A stretch of 64,000 nt of DNA from Polyodon spathula (taxonomy: Eukaryota > Chordata > Actinopteri > Acipenseriformes > Polyodontidae), in contig NC_054538.1 of NCBI RefSeq assembly GCF_017654505.1, positions 66,160,524-66,224,523 of the forward strand, read 5' to 3'. Below the pieces are notes generated by a model. That model was not told the DNA's origin. It did no database searches and was given only the letters and a program-made list of their open reading frames with translations. Position numbers and translations under genes: made by a program. Positions 1-13,056 of the stretch are shown in pieces (the stretch's first letter is position 1; each line of letters opens with the position of its first letter).

Positions 1-383
1 ATTTTTTTCTTATATCAGGACGTTTCGGTTTGCACGTCTTTAGCTGGATGGAAAGCGATATATAATGTTCAACACGGCATAATATTATACCCTGGAGGAC
101 ACTGTTGTAGATCAACCTGACTTGACATATAGTGTAGAACTCACAGAAGGGATGTCTTCAGGCTAGTATTTCTCTATGGCTTCTAAGTCTGTTTTTGCAA
201 AGGAGATTTTGCTGAAAGATGGTAGATGTATTTATTACAACTTTTGTGTTTTTAGTGTCAGTTTCATATATTTCCTTTCTGTTGTGTTCAGCTTATATAC
301 CTGTATAACCATAGTATACGCAAACCTCAGTGCATTCAAATATTCTGCATGCAAAAGTTACCATACCTATGGATACGTACATA

Positions 384-446
384 TATATATAATATATATA
401 TATATAGATATATATCTATATTATTATATATATATATATATATACG
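384..446. repeat. Interrupted (TA)n microsatellite
   Basis: Runs of TA are interrupted by single-base changes such as tatatagatatatatc. It reads as a simple repeat and has no coding meaning, although an open frame crosses it. Confidence 0.85.
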
Positions 447-847
447 GTATATTGTGTACTAATGACGTTACTGCTTCCTCCCTCTTTGTTGCTGTTTTTT
501 GAGCATTTGTATTGTCTAAGGTAGACTACAGCATATCATTTGCCAATATATTATTTTCAAAACTACTAACCGCTATGGAAATTTAACTCACTTTTCTAAA
601 ATGTATTTATTTAAACTCCTGGATTTTTTAATATAAAAGTCACAATATTGCTTGAAATCCACCCAGAAATGCTTTGCAATTTTCATTAAATTTTTTCTGG
701 TGTCTGGCCAAAATATAATGCTGCCATAATCATTTAGGAGAAGGTTTCAGACAATAAATATTGTGCTGTTTTGTGATCCATTTCATTTCCTTGTTTTCTG
801 GTGGTATTCAATCAAATTAATTTCCAAGTGTCAAAGTTCGGGTGGTT

Positions 848-912
848 ACCCCCACCCCCACCCCCACCCCCACCCCACCCCAACCCCACACACAAACACA
901 CACACTAACACA
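848..912. repeat. C-rich (CCCCCA)n then CA-rich simple repeat
   Basis: Four to five tandem CCCCCA units are followed by CCCCA and then CACACA-type sequence. On the minus strand this gives six or more runs of four or five G separated by one or two bases, a classic G-quadruplex-forming pattern. Confidence 0.85.
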
Positions 913-1561
913 CATAAAATGAAACAAAAGTATAAAACACAATTAATCAAGACAAACAACCAAACTAGTATTGAAGCCAACTTTCCAATTAAAATTACAC
1001 ACAAATCAATACAAACTGATCTACATTTCCTGCCAAAATCTAATTGAATTCACCCAAGAGACACTTATTTTGTTTTCCTATAAATTAGACCTTAATTGTT
1101 GTAATTTCCCAGCTGTTCCATTAACTTTCTCTTGTGAAACAGAACATTATACATATTTTTTTTTTGTCAATAAAAGTAGTTTCTGCAGGAATATCACTGT
1201 ATTATTTAAAGATAAAAAACAAGAGTTGTACTTACTTGCTCCCACCAAACAGATGTCACAGCTAAACAGCACCAGGATAGCAGAGTTCAGATACATAGGT
1301 AGATATGCCATGTCTTCTAGTAGAGCAGGTTCTTCTTATTGTTAAATCAAATAATGTTGTCAACTAAGATCCAACAGTCCTATATCATCGGTTGAAAAAA
1401 ATAAAAAAATGAAACTACATATTATGCATTTTTAACTGCAACTATCCTATAGTCTAAGTTCAACTAAAACATATACCTTCCGTTGCGACTAGTTTGCAGA
1501 CGCGCATACCAAAAGCTATTCTAGTAGACGCACTCGTACATTTAGTCAGAATGATTTAAGA

Positions 1562-1610
1562 GTTTAATTGAGTGTGGTGGTCTCATAATTGTAGACCCAT
1601 TCAATTAAAC
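1562..1610. repeat. Small imperfect hairpin
   Basis: GTTTAATTGA at 1562 pairs with TCAATTAAAC ending at 1610, and pairing continues inward imperfectly (GGTCT with AGACC) around an AT-rich loop. It may be a remnant of a foldback element. No function is visible. Confidence 0.5.
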
Positions 1611-3356
1611 AATTCGATGTTTTAAAGCAAAGCAAAAAAATAATAAAATAAAAAAATGGTATGGTATGGTCAAAAGCCTTTAAATCTGTTCGGTCCTACA
1701 ACACAGATAGATAGATACTCATTGAAGCTTCAGTGCAATTTCAGCACTTTTTGTTCTCCAAAGAATGTGTTCCACAATGATTCTAAAAAACAGTGCTTTG
1801 CACTTCCAAGGCTTAGAAATCTAATTTAAAATAATAATGTGCACTATACTCAGCTCTGGCAAAACAAACAAAAAAACGCTATCAACAGATCGTGGTGGTA
1901 AACAACTCAATGAAACGATAATATGCGTAGTTCTTTCAGAACCGCAAACAGCTCTGTGCCAAGCAGTTAAACGAGATGCACAATGTTCGTCTGTATTTTC
2001 GGCTCCTCCGGCCCGCCGTAGAGCAACTAGCTGCACTCTAAGGTTCTGAAAACAGGGCAGCACCTCCTGCTTCGCCACTTGCCTTTGGTACTATCTACGT
2101 CCTTTAAAGACGTTTCATTTCAGAAACAGACCACCCTGTCTGTCTGACATCAGCTTGCAAACTGTGGATTCAATGGTACATGATAATGACACCTGGTTTC
2201 CCCATCTCTGCCTTAAGTTTCAGGACTCACAGAACTATATAACCCGCTGCAAGATTTCAAATATTTTAGGTTTTCCCATCTTCTTGGAGATAAATGTCCT
2301 GTCCGAGCAGCGGAAATTTACTACACAAGATAGGAGCGCTCTGATATAGAACCAACCTTTTTTTCTTTTTTTTTTTTTTTTATAAAATAAAATAAAATAA
2401 TGTATGCATCATTATGCATTTGAGTAAAATACTTCCAACTATCCCTTGGCCATTATTCGTATGCAACTTGTAGTTATTACGGCTTCCAATTACGGTATTC
2501 CCCTAAAGAACATTAATTAAAAAGAATGCTTGTCTGAAGCAGAGAACCCTTTGATATCACACTGGTTTGAAAAGCATACATCAATACTGACGAGTAGCTT
2601 TGCAGATGGTCCACCCATAGCGGCTGCTAAATGGCTTGCTGATGTCACTGGTCTTGTGCATGGTCTGAACGTGCCACTGGGTGAATGTCACGGAAAGGGT
2701 ATAACTACTACACTTTCAAAATCAACAACTCCCCTGTAAGAAATGCAGTGAGGGTTTATGAAGCCACGAATGTTACTGATTAAATGGCTTATAAAGAATG
2801 CCCTATACTGTGAAATGTTTCATGTAAAAAGTTGGCTTAACTATAGTGTATTATTTGCAAACACAGGTGACTAACAGAGGCATGTCAAATTAGTTACCTG
2901 CTTAAGATTATCAAAATAAGAAGTGTATTTTAAAGAATGGTGAATAGGTTATACCATAATAGTGCATTTTACAATATGGATTATTTTCATATGTATTGCT
3001 AGTAGTTTTGTTTATTTTAGCCCACAGACTACATTAAATGTGTCAGTGCACACAGAATAGAGAAATATTATACTATTACTATATTTTCCCAAAAACACAG
3101 AAGTACAAAAATCATTTGAACAAGTTTTTTTTTTTTTTTTCTGTCGAAATATACTTAAAGCACACACACACACAAAAAAAGATTCCTTGTACAACATACT
3201 GTCTGAGAACTCGAGTTTTACAAGGATTATAGTCAAAATGAAACATCATAATTTATACAGTTCAGAATCACTGCCCACAATTAAGTCTTATGTGTGACTT
3301 AAGTCATAAGTTATTCTATAATTATTATTGAGCCTGGTGCTTTGTGTGTGTGCATG

Positions 3357-3357
3357 T

Positions 3358-3442
<85 letters not shown>
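3357..3442. repeat. Compound (CA)n(TA)n microsatellite
   Basis: About 15 CA units are followed directly by about 27 TA units. This is an ordinary fish-type compound dinucleotide repeat and is likely to be length-polymorphic. Confidence 0.95.
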
Positions 3443-3446
<4 letters not shown>

Positions 3447-3937
3447 CTAGATGTATGTGTTCCTGGATATATGAATTACTGTCTGTCTATTTATCTTTTA
3501 AGATCTTAAGACATCTTTGTAATTTAGACCCAAAAATCTTTCATTAATGAGTGCATATTTCCTGTGAAAAAGTTGTTTCATTAAAACAATTAATATATTG
3601 CTTCCAATCTATTAAGCCAAAAATGTATAATATCAGAATAGTAATTATGCACTGGAAATGCAGTTTTTTGTTGTTTTATTTTTTGCAAACAGACCACTCA
3701 TATCTTGCTTTTTTTATACAGTATAAATTGTTACAGTATATCCATATGTTGGATAACAAAAAAAGGAAAATTGAAACGCTCCAAGCAATGGTGTCCATCT
3801 GTCTGCATTGTTTACTGTTTTGTTTGTATCCAAGACCTTACTTACCACTCCATATAAAATCTACAAATTATTTATGTAAGTTTCCTGGTTCGCTGGGTCG
3901 CATTAATCCAGTCAGTCATTAGTTATACATGGAATTA

Positions 3938-5830
3938 GTTCCCTTTCAATTCGAAGACGACCAACAACCATACTTTTGGGATATGCCTGCCACAGATCAG
4001 GTATTTACTGAGTATTTTATGTCAAAGCTGCTGATAGGCCTCTCTGGGGAGTGATGTCCTCGGTCCCGCCCACCGAGGGGATAAGTAGTCACTCCGCAGA
4101 GATCACATCCTCTTTTTCTCACAGCCAGGTAAGTAAGGTAGCCATAACTAAACTTTCCCAGTGGCTGTGATTGAGTCTTTAAAAGAGCTCTCACCGAGTT
4201 TTCTCAAGTTCCCTTGCAATTTATTGCTGGAAGTTGGGTAGGCCCTTCCGTAGAATCAGAAACTCAGCTTCTGATGACCGAGTTAAAATGCTTTCATTAA
4301 AAAAAAAAACAACAAACTTTTCAACAGCCTAGATCGCCCAGCGACTGTAGTCTGCTTTCACTAACCTTACAGCTACTACCCCTCCAGCTTTGCTGTGTGA
4401 GTGTGTATTTCCACTGCCTTGCTGTATATATATATAAAAAAATAACTGTGCTTCGTCCACTGAGCCTGGTGCTACCATGTCCCACTGTAGAGTAGACTCC
4501 AAGGATATTTCGACTCACAAACCCACTCCGATGCATGTGGCCTAAAAAAAAAAAAAAAAAAAAAAAAACGTCTTTCTTTTTGTTCTCTCCTTTTCTCTAC
4601 TGTCTGCAGGCTGTGCTCCACTCTGCTGTAAGCTACGCACTGCACTGGTTACGTGATGCACACGGTCCACTGCAACTGTCTGTAGGCAGTGCTCCACACC
4701 ATTGCAAGCTACGCATTGCCTTGGTTGTGCTCTCAGTGTCTCGGCCTCGGTGCCATTGGTGTCTCGGTGCCTGACAGCCTCTGTGCTCAGACTCTCCTTT
4801 GATCGACGCCCTCGATACCTTCGGTGCCCTGGAGCATCAGTGCCTCGGTGCTTCGGCACCCCCAGTGCTCCACAGCCTTGTGCCTCAGTGCTCAAACACT
4901 CCCTGCACCTTTTGCATTCGTGCATTCGGTGCCTCGGTCTTTTGACACCCTCTGTGATTAGACATTCCATGATTTGGTGCCTCGCCACCGACACGTCTTG
5001 TCTGGATAATGTCTGATTTTCACCCTTGCACGTCCTGTGGAGGAAAGCTTTCCCTATAGGACAAACAAATCCTCTGTGTCTGATGCTTGGGCCTGGGCCA
5101 TAAATGACAGAATGTTCTGCCCAATATGCGCAAAGTCCCAGTAAAGGACTCTGTGCAGGAGACTAGCAGTTCATGGGTGAGACTTTTTTAATCAGCTCAG
5201 CTTGAACTTCAGCAGCTTTGGAAGCCCTAGCCTCCCCTCTTCTCCATTTGCCCTCAAGCCCTTCACAGGACAGTCCCTGTGCACAGGAAACAGCCCAACG
5301 ATCTCACAGCCGCTCATGGTCTCTTTCAAGAAGCAGTAAGCGGACAAGACACTCAAAGCAGATGAGAGATATCTCTGAATTAGAGTCAGATGGCCCAGGT
5401 TTTGGAGTATCTGGCCAGACAGCAAGCTTCTTCCCTGCTCAGACACCAGCCTCACCCATGGCACCTGCCTCGGAACTGAGCCCATCCCTACCGGTAGTTG
5501 CCCCGGACCTCTCAGAGCAAGAAAAAAGCACAAAGGAACAGGATGCAATCTTGATCTCGGCTTCCTGGGATGGCGAGCCCCCCCGTACAGGACGAGATGG
5601 AGGTCCATGAATTGACCCAAGGGACGAGCCCCAGTTCTGAGGTTACCTCGGAGACTGATGTCACTTTTCTGTCTGGCTCAGTTTAGGTGCTTATGGAGTG
5701 CGCCTTCAACTTCCTCCAGGTCCCCACAGTCCTTTTGACCATTAGGACATGCTGTCTCCTCAAATTTCTGTCTTGAGTCACAAATATGGATCCTGTCACT
5801 CTACTACGGCCATTAGAGGTTATTACATTT
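3938..5830 (+). mobile_element. DIRS-like retrotransposon, 5' terminal part (copy 1)
   Basis: This stretch is homologous along its length to 34687-34795 plus 36201-37880. Both copies start with GTTCCCTTTCAATTCGAAG, then a TATGCCTGCCA region, then GGTCCCGCC. In both a poly-A stretch is followed by degenerate CTCGGTGC-type repeats (here about 4730-4990) and a Cys-rich segment (about 5028-5140) with a CTSCGG then CLG pattern like the zinc-finger-like start of fish DIRS gag. A later peptide reading QMAQVLEYLARQQA (about 5380) and another like LMECAFNFLQVP (about 5690) also fit fish DIRS gag proteins as I know them. Stops interrupt the frame, and no reverse transcriptase or tyrosine recombinase follows, so this is a truncated dead 5' fragment. 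The family name is inferred; the homology between the two copies is directly visible. Confidence 0.6.
4544..4568 (+). repeat. Poly-A tract inside DIRS fragment
   Basis: 25 consecutive A. The second copy has shorter interrupted A-tracts at about 36907-36930 in the same relative place, so the tract belongs to the element and is not an mRNA tail. Confidence 0.9.
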
Positions 5831-5839
5831 CAATTAAAA

Positions 5840-6001
5840 AAAAAAAATAAATAAAAACACTGAATACAATAATTTAAAAATTGTATGGAAGAGCTATAGA
5901 GTTACAGTCCCATTCCCCATAAGTAAGCCAAGCTTGCCATGTGTTGTCAGGATTTGACAAAACCTGATATGGACATGTTGTTATCTTTACCATATGAACT
6001 T
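5840..6001. other. Short unassigned spacer
   Basis: AT-rich sequence between the DIRS fragment and the next inverted-repeat element, including a run of A at about 5837-5850. Nothing else was recognised. Confidence 0.4.
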
Positions 6002-6407
6002 AGACTCCATTCACACTTGCGATTTAAGGTGCCCCAGGGCCACCTCAGGCCCGTCTTTTCTCAAATGTGAACCCTCCGAAAAAAAAAAAAAGACAAGGCC
6101 TGCAATTGCATGCCTTTTATATCATATGACCAATTTGGTTACATAGTTCAATAGACACTTCCATACTCCTACATGCGCGAAAGGAAAATAGAGCAAACAG
6201 TAATAAATAATAATCATACTAATAATTTGTCGTTTAGCAAGCCAAATTTGAGCAGTAACAAGCATTCAACCACCTTTTATTGTTTGTGGTATTACTTAAT
6301 TCACATATGTGAATGCACAAAGGCGCCTTAAACCGCAAATGTGAACAGGGTTGTAGACCTAAATATGCAGTGGCCCTGAGGTGGCCTCGGTAGTGTGAAC
6401 GGGGTCT
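6002..6407. mobile_element. Small inverted-repeat DNA transposon (MITE)
   Basis: AGACTCCATTCACAC at 6002-6016 matches the reverse complement of 6393-6407 (AGACCCCGTTCACAC) at 13 of 15 positions. The subterminal GGGCCACCTCAGGCC is also mirrored by GGCCCTGAGGTGGCC on the right. A second inverted copy of the TTCACA..TTGCGGTTTAAGG block lies inside at 6322-6350, so the right arm has a duplicated subterminal motif. The element has no coding capacity. Superfamily is uncertain: hAT-like by style, but no clean target duplication was found. Confidence 0.6.
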
Positions 6408-6409
6408 GA

Positions 6410-8740
6410 GGCCACCTGAGTTAATACAATACAAAGATTAGCCTTGTACAATGATTTAATTGCATTGTCTCTTGTTTAAATTTCAATGTTTCTAATGCTA
6501 ATGTATTTGTGGAGAAATTATTTGAGATTTATAAAACTAAATGCTGTTTTCAATGTCAAATGCCGTATTGATTGTTTTCCATGGATCCTCTCCCACATTG
6601 CCATCAGAGAAACACACCATCATTCCCAGTAGAGGACAATACATGACAGACAAGTGTTGCACAATTTTGAACCTTTAATTGCTAACAAAGCAGTTTCATT
6701 AGCAGTTTTAAAGAACAGGTCTGAAGCACATTGATTTCTTTTCAAATTTCGGACGCTCAATAATTCAATACAATAGTTCCTAACGTGATCACTTTTCCTA
6801 CCAGAATGACTACTTCATTCATAAAGTATATCAAAAGAGATTCAACTAAACATATTCTGCAAGAACAATTTCAAACTTTTCGTGAGTTTATGGGTTCAGT
6901 CTACCAGTTTTTTTTTTTTTTTTTTAATTTGTAGAATGTACAAATTTTGTATATTAGCATGTGTATATATGCATTCTTAGTAGTTAATGGCGCTGGCCTA
7001 GCAGTCTTTTGCAGTGGCAGATCCTTGTTGACCTACAGAAAGGAAAAAAATAATTCACTAGGTTCTGTTGCACTCCATCTTCCCTTTTTCTTGAGAGAAA
7101 TGAAAGTCCTGTATTACACATATAGAAATATTTAATATGAAGTATTAAAATGTGAAGATACAGTGTTAAAACCTTTTTAAAAATTGTATTTACAAATATG
7201 AAATGTGTAATAAACCACATTATGTAGTGCAGTAAAATGGCTTAATTGAATCAACTGCATATTGTAAAAAACAAAAAACAAAAAAAAAAAACTGCATTTA
7301 GGGCATACATACATGCTTGGAAGAAAAAAGTACACTTCATCTTCTTGTAAGTATTTAAATTTGTTGTTGTAGGTCATTTGCATCTGTATTAGCCACCAGC
7401 AAAAACACTACATTTTAATGATCTCAGTCCAAGACGAAAACATTCAATTTTGATAAACTGTGATAAATCTTATGTAACCCTTGTCCTTACTGACTGCATC
7501 ATGCTGTGTTCAAGCATCCAGTTCCATCTCATAGCGCCATAGCGGCTGAGATATATTTGATACACTAGGTTTCCAGAGTCACAACTGAATATGAAGATTG
7601 AATCCAAATGTTTACAGCACTGTGGCAGGGAATCAACCCTGATGCAATGGGCCTAAGTTCTCATTGTGTTGCTTGAGCTCCAAACCTTACAAAGGGTCAA
7701 TAGGAATGTATCTTAAACAGGACCTTTTCTATAGAGCTGATGCAAATAAGCAAGTGGGCATTTAATGTTGTTGCCAGATATAGATGCAGCACCTCTGCAC
7801 CACAGTTAGACAATTAAAATCAGACATCAAAAATCCAATGTTTGATAAATGTGTTCACAATTAAATAGATCAAGAACGATTTATAAAGAGAATGATACAA
7901 TTACAACATTGATCATCAGAGTGCTATTATGGGGTCTTCATTAGAATTCCAGGTCACATAAACACAAGTGCTGTTAGAAACAGTTATACTCTTATAACCA
8001 GTTATATAGACAGTCTCTTGCAAAATGCAAACACATCATTACAGTGTAACAAAACATAAGCTTTCCAACATATTCAAAATAAACAAGAAATACATTAAAA
8101 AAAAATCACTTAACATACAAATCTGTGCAATAAATGAATGAAAAATAACCAAATACTAAACGTACGCAAAATAGAAAAACAAAACACACAAAAACAAATC
8201 CTACATATTAACCCAAGTGTAATCGTGCCATCGGCAACACACTCAGCATGTAATTGTAGTATTTACAAATCAGGAAGCTTATACCCTGGGCTTGAATTAA
8301 TGATTTTTAGGTGGGGGGTGGGGGGTCCAAATATAACAAGTTTTGTTTCCAAGCCAAGCAAGGTTAAATATCTTAAAACCAACATAGTAACCAAGCAAAC
8401 ATAAACACAAAGAAAATACAGACACTGAATAAGCGGTTTAAGAAAGAAGAAACTGTGACAGAAAACATATCAAGTTTGGGGAATGACTAGAAAATGTAGA
8501 TTTGCAAACAGGAGAATTCTCTCTTACCTCTCACTCCAACTTTGCACCTCATTAGCAAACATCTCCTGCTGCCTGTTTACCCCAGTAATGAAACTCTGGC
8601 TCAAATGCATTGTGCACATGACAGATATCCCTGTGCATGTTAGACCCAAAACAAACACGACAACGGGGCACTTCGGTCCAAATATTAACTGATAGACTCT
8701 AAAGCAGCTTCCTTTGTTTTACTAATTTTCTAATTTAGTG
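6410..8740. other. Unassigned AT-rich sequence
   Basis: No gene, exon with convincing splice sites, or recognised repeat could be supported. It contains poly-T at about 6909-6925, a poly-A at about 7278-7291 and a G-rich run at about 8311-8327. Confidence 0.5.
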
Positions 8741-8744
8741 GGGG

Positions 8745-10935
8745 TAGGGTGACCACCTTTTCAAAATGCAAAAACCAGGCACCTGCCTTTTTCCTTTTTA
8801 GAGGGTTGGGGGTATTGTATATTTACACATTTTACACTGTATGTTTAATATTTAAAAACTCCTCCTTTACAGACACATCACTATCAGTGCTGTCACTTCG
8901 ACTTTTGCATACCTGTCAACTCATTTTGATGATCACCTGTATATTTTACTTTTCAACCCAGAAGATTCATTCAAAACCTTTAAGAAAAAAAAGCAAAATG
9001 ACTGTAAAATCAGTTTCAATGAATCTATTTCCGCTGTAACTAATTAACAAACTGTTTAAGAAATTAACATTAAAACTGTTTAATTGATTAACATTCACAT
9101 CTATTTTTTTATTGAAAAACTAAACGCAATTCAGAATATTTCCACTACCAAAACAAGTGGACATACATGAGTAAATATTCCAAATGCTTTTGGCATACTT
9201 TCCCATACAACAAACAGTAACGCATTGCTTACGCAACACCAACATTAGTGCACAGCGTTATGTTTTATTATCATTATTAATGTATTTGCCTTAATCCAAT
9301 GCAACATAAATGAGGGCAGTTTATTCAACAGTAATATAAACACAGTATATTAAAGTTACAAAACATATGCAAAAAGTAAATAGAACATAACACAATAAAA
9401 GAAAAGAACATAAAACAATGCTCAGTTATATTTCATTTAGTATATTTTGTAGCCTTCTGCATCTGTGCAGGGTATTTATAGTTCTGAATATTTAAAAGTG
9501 AATGCAGATGTTATATTTTTTATTAATGAATTATCCTTTTTTTTCTTACCTGTGTCTTTTCCACCACACTAAAGACAGCTGCTGCAATCCCACCGCTGCA
9601 AAAAGGGTCGCCTTCAAAACATAAGGTTTTTTTTTTTTTTTTTTTTAATTATCTTTATGTATGCCTGCTTTAAAAAGTGATCTTTCAGAGCGAAGTGACC
9701 ACTGGCAGCAACTGTCATACTGCAATTGCCTGCAAGGCACAAAGTGTACTCTTCATTGAGAGGTGAAGGAGCCATGACTCCTGGGTAAAGTTCAGCCCAT
9801 TGTGGTAAATGTCTTCCGATATATTGCGTCAGTGTTTTTTGTTGGTTTTTTTTGATAGATGTTTTAAGCCATCTTTGTGTTCCGATTTTCAATATGGTTA
9901 CAGAAGAACTTCCAGAAACTTTGATTACGCGCTTCATACTTATATCTAATTTAATGTGAGATTGTCGCTTGCTTACAAGCAGATCTAGAAAAAGCGCCTA
10001 AGGTGACCTTGCCTTGATAATTTAAAAAATAAATTAAATTAAAACCCATACAGTTTGTGTTTTATGGCCGTAAAATCTGTGAAATTGTGAAAAACGTTAT
10101 CATTTATGAATAACACTATGTAACACAATTTTTGTTCCTGGGTAGTAAGTGTTATTTCCTAATTGCTTATGCCTCAAAAGTACAGAAAATGGCTATTATT
10201 CCCCACAAACTTTGCTTTTGTGACCAGGACAGTGATATTTCAAAATAACACTATTTCCAATGAGAAAACGGGCGCTTTTGTGTCTTTTCGTTCACATAAA
10301 GTCAGGAAAAAACAACATATGAATCCAAATTAACATGTATTTATACTAAAGTAATACAAAAATGACTACAAAAGATTTAGAAGTGAGTAGTTTTTCGAGA
10401 TTTACGATTATACTGTACATTTACTGCAAAGTTTATGGGGAATAATAGCCATTTTCTATACTTTTGAGGCATAAGCAATTAGGAAATAATTTACTTACTA
10501 CCTAGGAACAAAAAAAATTTGTTACAAGGTGTAATCCGTAAGGAGTGACAGCTCTGCTTTTAGAGTAAGCCATGTCACATAAACAATGAGAAATCAGTAT
10601 AGCTAGAAATTAAAATAATATTGTACGATTTTTTTTTTTTTTTTGCTGTCACCAAAGCAGAACAGTGTCAGGCCACTGGGGAACATATGCTGCGTGAGTG
10701 TAACCAGTCACAAGATAGTGGGACTATAGCTTATGTCTTAGATTGGTTGTACATTGCGTCAGTCATTCTGGGGCTGCGTAAGGCATTGCAAAATGATGCG
10801 CCAAGGGCGGGGTTTTGCTCTAGACAGCTATGCTATGGTTTGACTGTAAGATTGCACTGCGTCTAGGAATCTGAGCGGAACTTGATCTTTACATTTAGGG
10901 ACTGCCTGTCCAATTAGGGACGGGTGATCACCCTA
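8745..10935. mobile_element. Possible hAT-type element with degraded termini
   Basis: TAGGGTGACCACC at 8745 mirrors GGGTGATCACCCTA ending near 10935. Read inward from the right, this gives TAGGGTGATCACCCGTCC, which resembles the TAGGGTGACCAGACGTCC-type ends of some vertebrate hAT elements. The flanks AGTGGGGG and AGTGCGGT agree at 6 of 8 positions, which would suit an old 8-bp target duplication but overlaps the ends ambiguously. No transposase is evident inside. A separate foldback element lies within it at 10120-10526. Confidence is limited because only about 14 bases support the pairing. Confidence 0.4.
10120..10526. mobile_element. Foldback element with ~95-100 bp terminal inverted repeats
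   Basis: The arm at 10120-10215 is mirrored by 10426-10526. Reverse-complementing the right arm gives the same order of blocks: TGTTCCT.GGTAGTAAGT, then TTATTTCCTAATTGCTTATG, then CCTCAAAAGTA.AGAAAATGG, then CTATTATTCCCCA.AAACTTTGC, with only a handful of differences. The ~210 bp centre is AT-rich and non-coding. It looks like a non-autonomous DNA transposon. No flanking target duplication is certain. Confidence 0.8.
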
Positions 10936-10939
10936 GTGC

Positions 10940-13051
10940 GGTGGGGGGTCAAAACTAAACCCCCCCATCACAAAATAATGCCATAGAAAGGAGGGTTGCA
11001 AGTTTTAAGTGAGGGGGTTCGACCTACCCAACCCCCTGCTAATTCGAGCCCTGCTTATACCATTTAACACTTTCCTCCAGCATATATTCAATTAACAACC
11101 ATTCATTCAACACAACATATCTTTCAAACAATTGATATATCAGATAACAGTTAACCAAAACAAAAGAAAATTAGACACACTTACCACTGGCGAAGTTCAG
11201 CACAACAACGTCAGTTTCCGCAGTAGAACAAACCGATCTAAAAGCAGTCAGTCTGAAAAGGCAAGTCATTTTGCTGCCCCAAACCAGCTTTTATTCTAGA
11301 ACAGGGGTCGTTCAGGGTCAAACTTGGAACATGACTTAATATCCAAATGTGGCAGAGCTACACAAACAGTGGGCCCCTTACATACAGTTTGGGTGGCACT
11401 GTAGGAAAAAAAACAAACAAAACTACAGCAAAAATGAGAGGGACCTGTGCTGCTAAAGGTACCAATTTTTGAAAGACCATTTTTCATGCAGGATTCACTG
11501 AGTTAATTCCATTGGAAAATTATTAGTGCAGAAATTAAATATCAGGTTTTACGCAGAACACATATCACGCATGGAGTAACATACTTTTCTTTCCACTTCG
11601 GCTCACATCGTTAAACATCTGTGACTTTACTGATATCCTGCAGCTCTTAAATTGTGAAAAAAAAAAAAAAAAGTTGCCATATGGTTGTGGAATATTAACT
11701 TCATCTGGATATTTGCAAAAAGACAGGATATTAGCACAGCTTGCAGATAATGGGCTGTCTACTGATGCTCATAATAGGAAGCAAGTTAGTTATTTACAGT
11801 AGCTACTTAGTTTTTCTGGGATTAAAATGTCTATCCATTAATGCATTAATGCATCTGTCTGTACCGTATTTGGCCTAAACACATACTATCATTTTAGTAA
11901 ATTTTCAATTAGAGAAGTCCTGAAAAGCCAGCTTTTACTTATCTTTTCTTCAAATACAGGACTGAGTGACTAAATAACTTAGTTGACTTAAACAATGTCA
12001 GACCTTTTCATAGGAATCATCCCACACATTTTAGGAAAGATCTGTAAATGCAGAACAAAATCAAGTTGGTGAGGGACACTAGAAGAAAAGAAAAAAACAA
12101 GTAATGTCAGGAAAAGACATCCCCTGCCTCGGCTATGAATTGAAAATGAAAGCTCTCAGTATGATGAAACAGTTGATGACCATAACATATCAATAGTATG
12201 TTTACCAGGTTTCATGACAATTTGATAGGATATTATCCAGATACATGCAGAAATGTAAGCAGACAGACAGACAGACAGACATTCCCAACAAATGCCCTGA
12301 AATGCACACCAAAAATATCACCTGGTGACAGCCAGAGAATCTGCCTACATTTACCATCATTTTATAGCTTATGAAACAGGGATAACTTTGCATTTTTAAA
12401 ATGTCTTTTATTATGCTCAGGAAAGCAATAGCATTACAGAAGGTCCATGCTCAGATACAATAGATCAGTTATAATACACCTGAATATTAAACTTATTTAT
12501 TCAGGTGTATAAATTGGAGAGATTCCAAACATGTGTTTAGCTCTAAATGAAGTGCTGCTGATGTTGTAATGTTTCACCACGAGACACCTCATTGAGATGT
12601 ATTATCTAGTGCTCAAGAGCATTCTGTGGGATTGCTGGGGCAGAGGCAGCGTATTGTACACATTTTCAAAAGCACAAAAGGTTACAAGGTCACCGAACAC
12701 TCAACTGGAAAGTTGAAAAATGACATGACGATTAAGTGTACTCTGAGTAAAAACATTTGTATCAGGTTGGAACCCTAAAAACCATAACAAAAAAAAAAAA
12801 AAAAGGCATAGCCATGTTAGAATGTGTATACACATCAGTATGAGTAGCTGAACCATTCTCTTTGTTTTACAAAGGCACATTTCAATTAATAGAGTGTATG
12901 ACTGTGTTAGAAAATAAGACCCCACCCTCAGTCAATCACCATTTCCTATATTGAGAACAGAAGATTGTAATACAGTAGTAAACATGTACAGTAAGTCGCT
13001 TTGATTTAGTAATTATGCTGCAGTTTATGATCAAGAAATTAGTAGTATTAA
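10940..13051. other. Unassigned sequence
   Basis: No coding region could be supported. The stretch contains poly-A at about 11658-11674 and 12788-12804 and a (CAGA)n tract at 12259-12281. Confidence 0.5.
12259..12281. repeat. (CAGA)n tetranucleotide microsatellite
   Basis: About six tandem CAGA units. Confidence 0.9.
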
Positions 13052-13056
13052 AGACC

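Larger units (their letters stand above)
1..3930. other. Unassigned AT-rich sequence with microsatellites
   Basis: No coding region or recognisable transposon could be supported here. Open frames are short, low in complexity or run through repeats. The stretch holds (TA)n at about 384-444, a C-rich repeat at 848-890, a small hairpin at 1562-1610, a poly-T at about 2362-2380 and a CA/TA compound repeat at 3357-3442. It is most likely intronic or intergenic. Confidence 0.6.

Noticed and set aside
4542..4994. Minus-strand 150-codon open frame
   Set aside because: It is antisense to the DIRS leader repeats and poly-A; Arg/His-rich pattern comes from the CTCGGTGC array.
5192..5620. Opposed open frames on both strands of about 130-140 codons
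   Set aside because: They overlap the DIRS gag-like region in a frame different from the family-like peptides.
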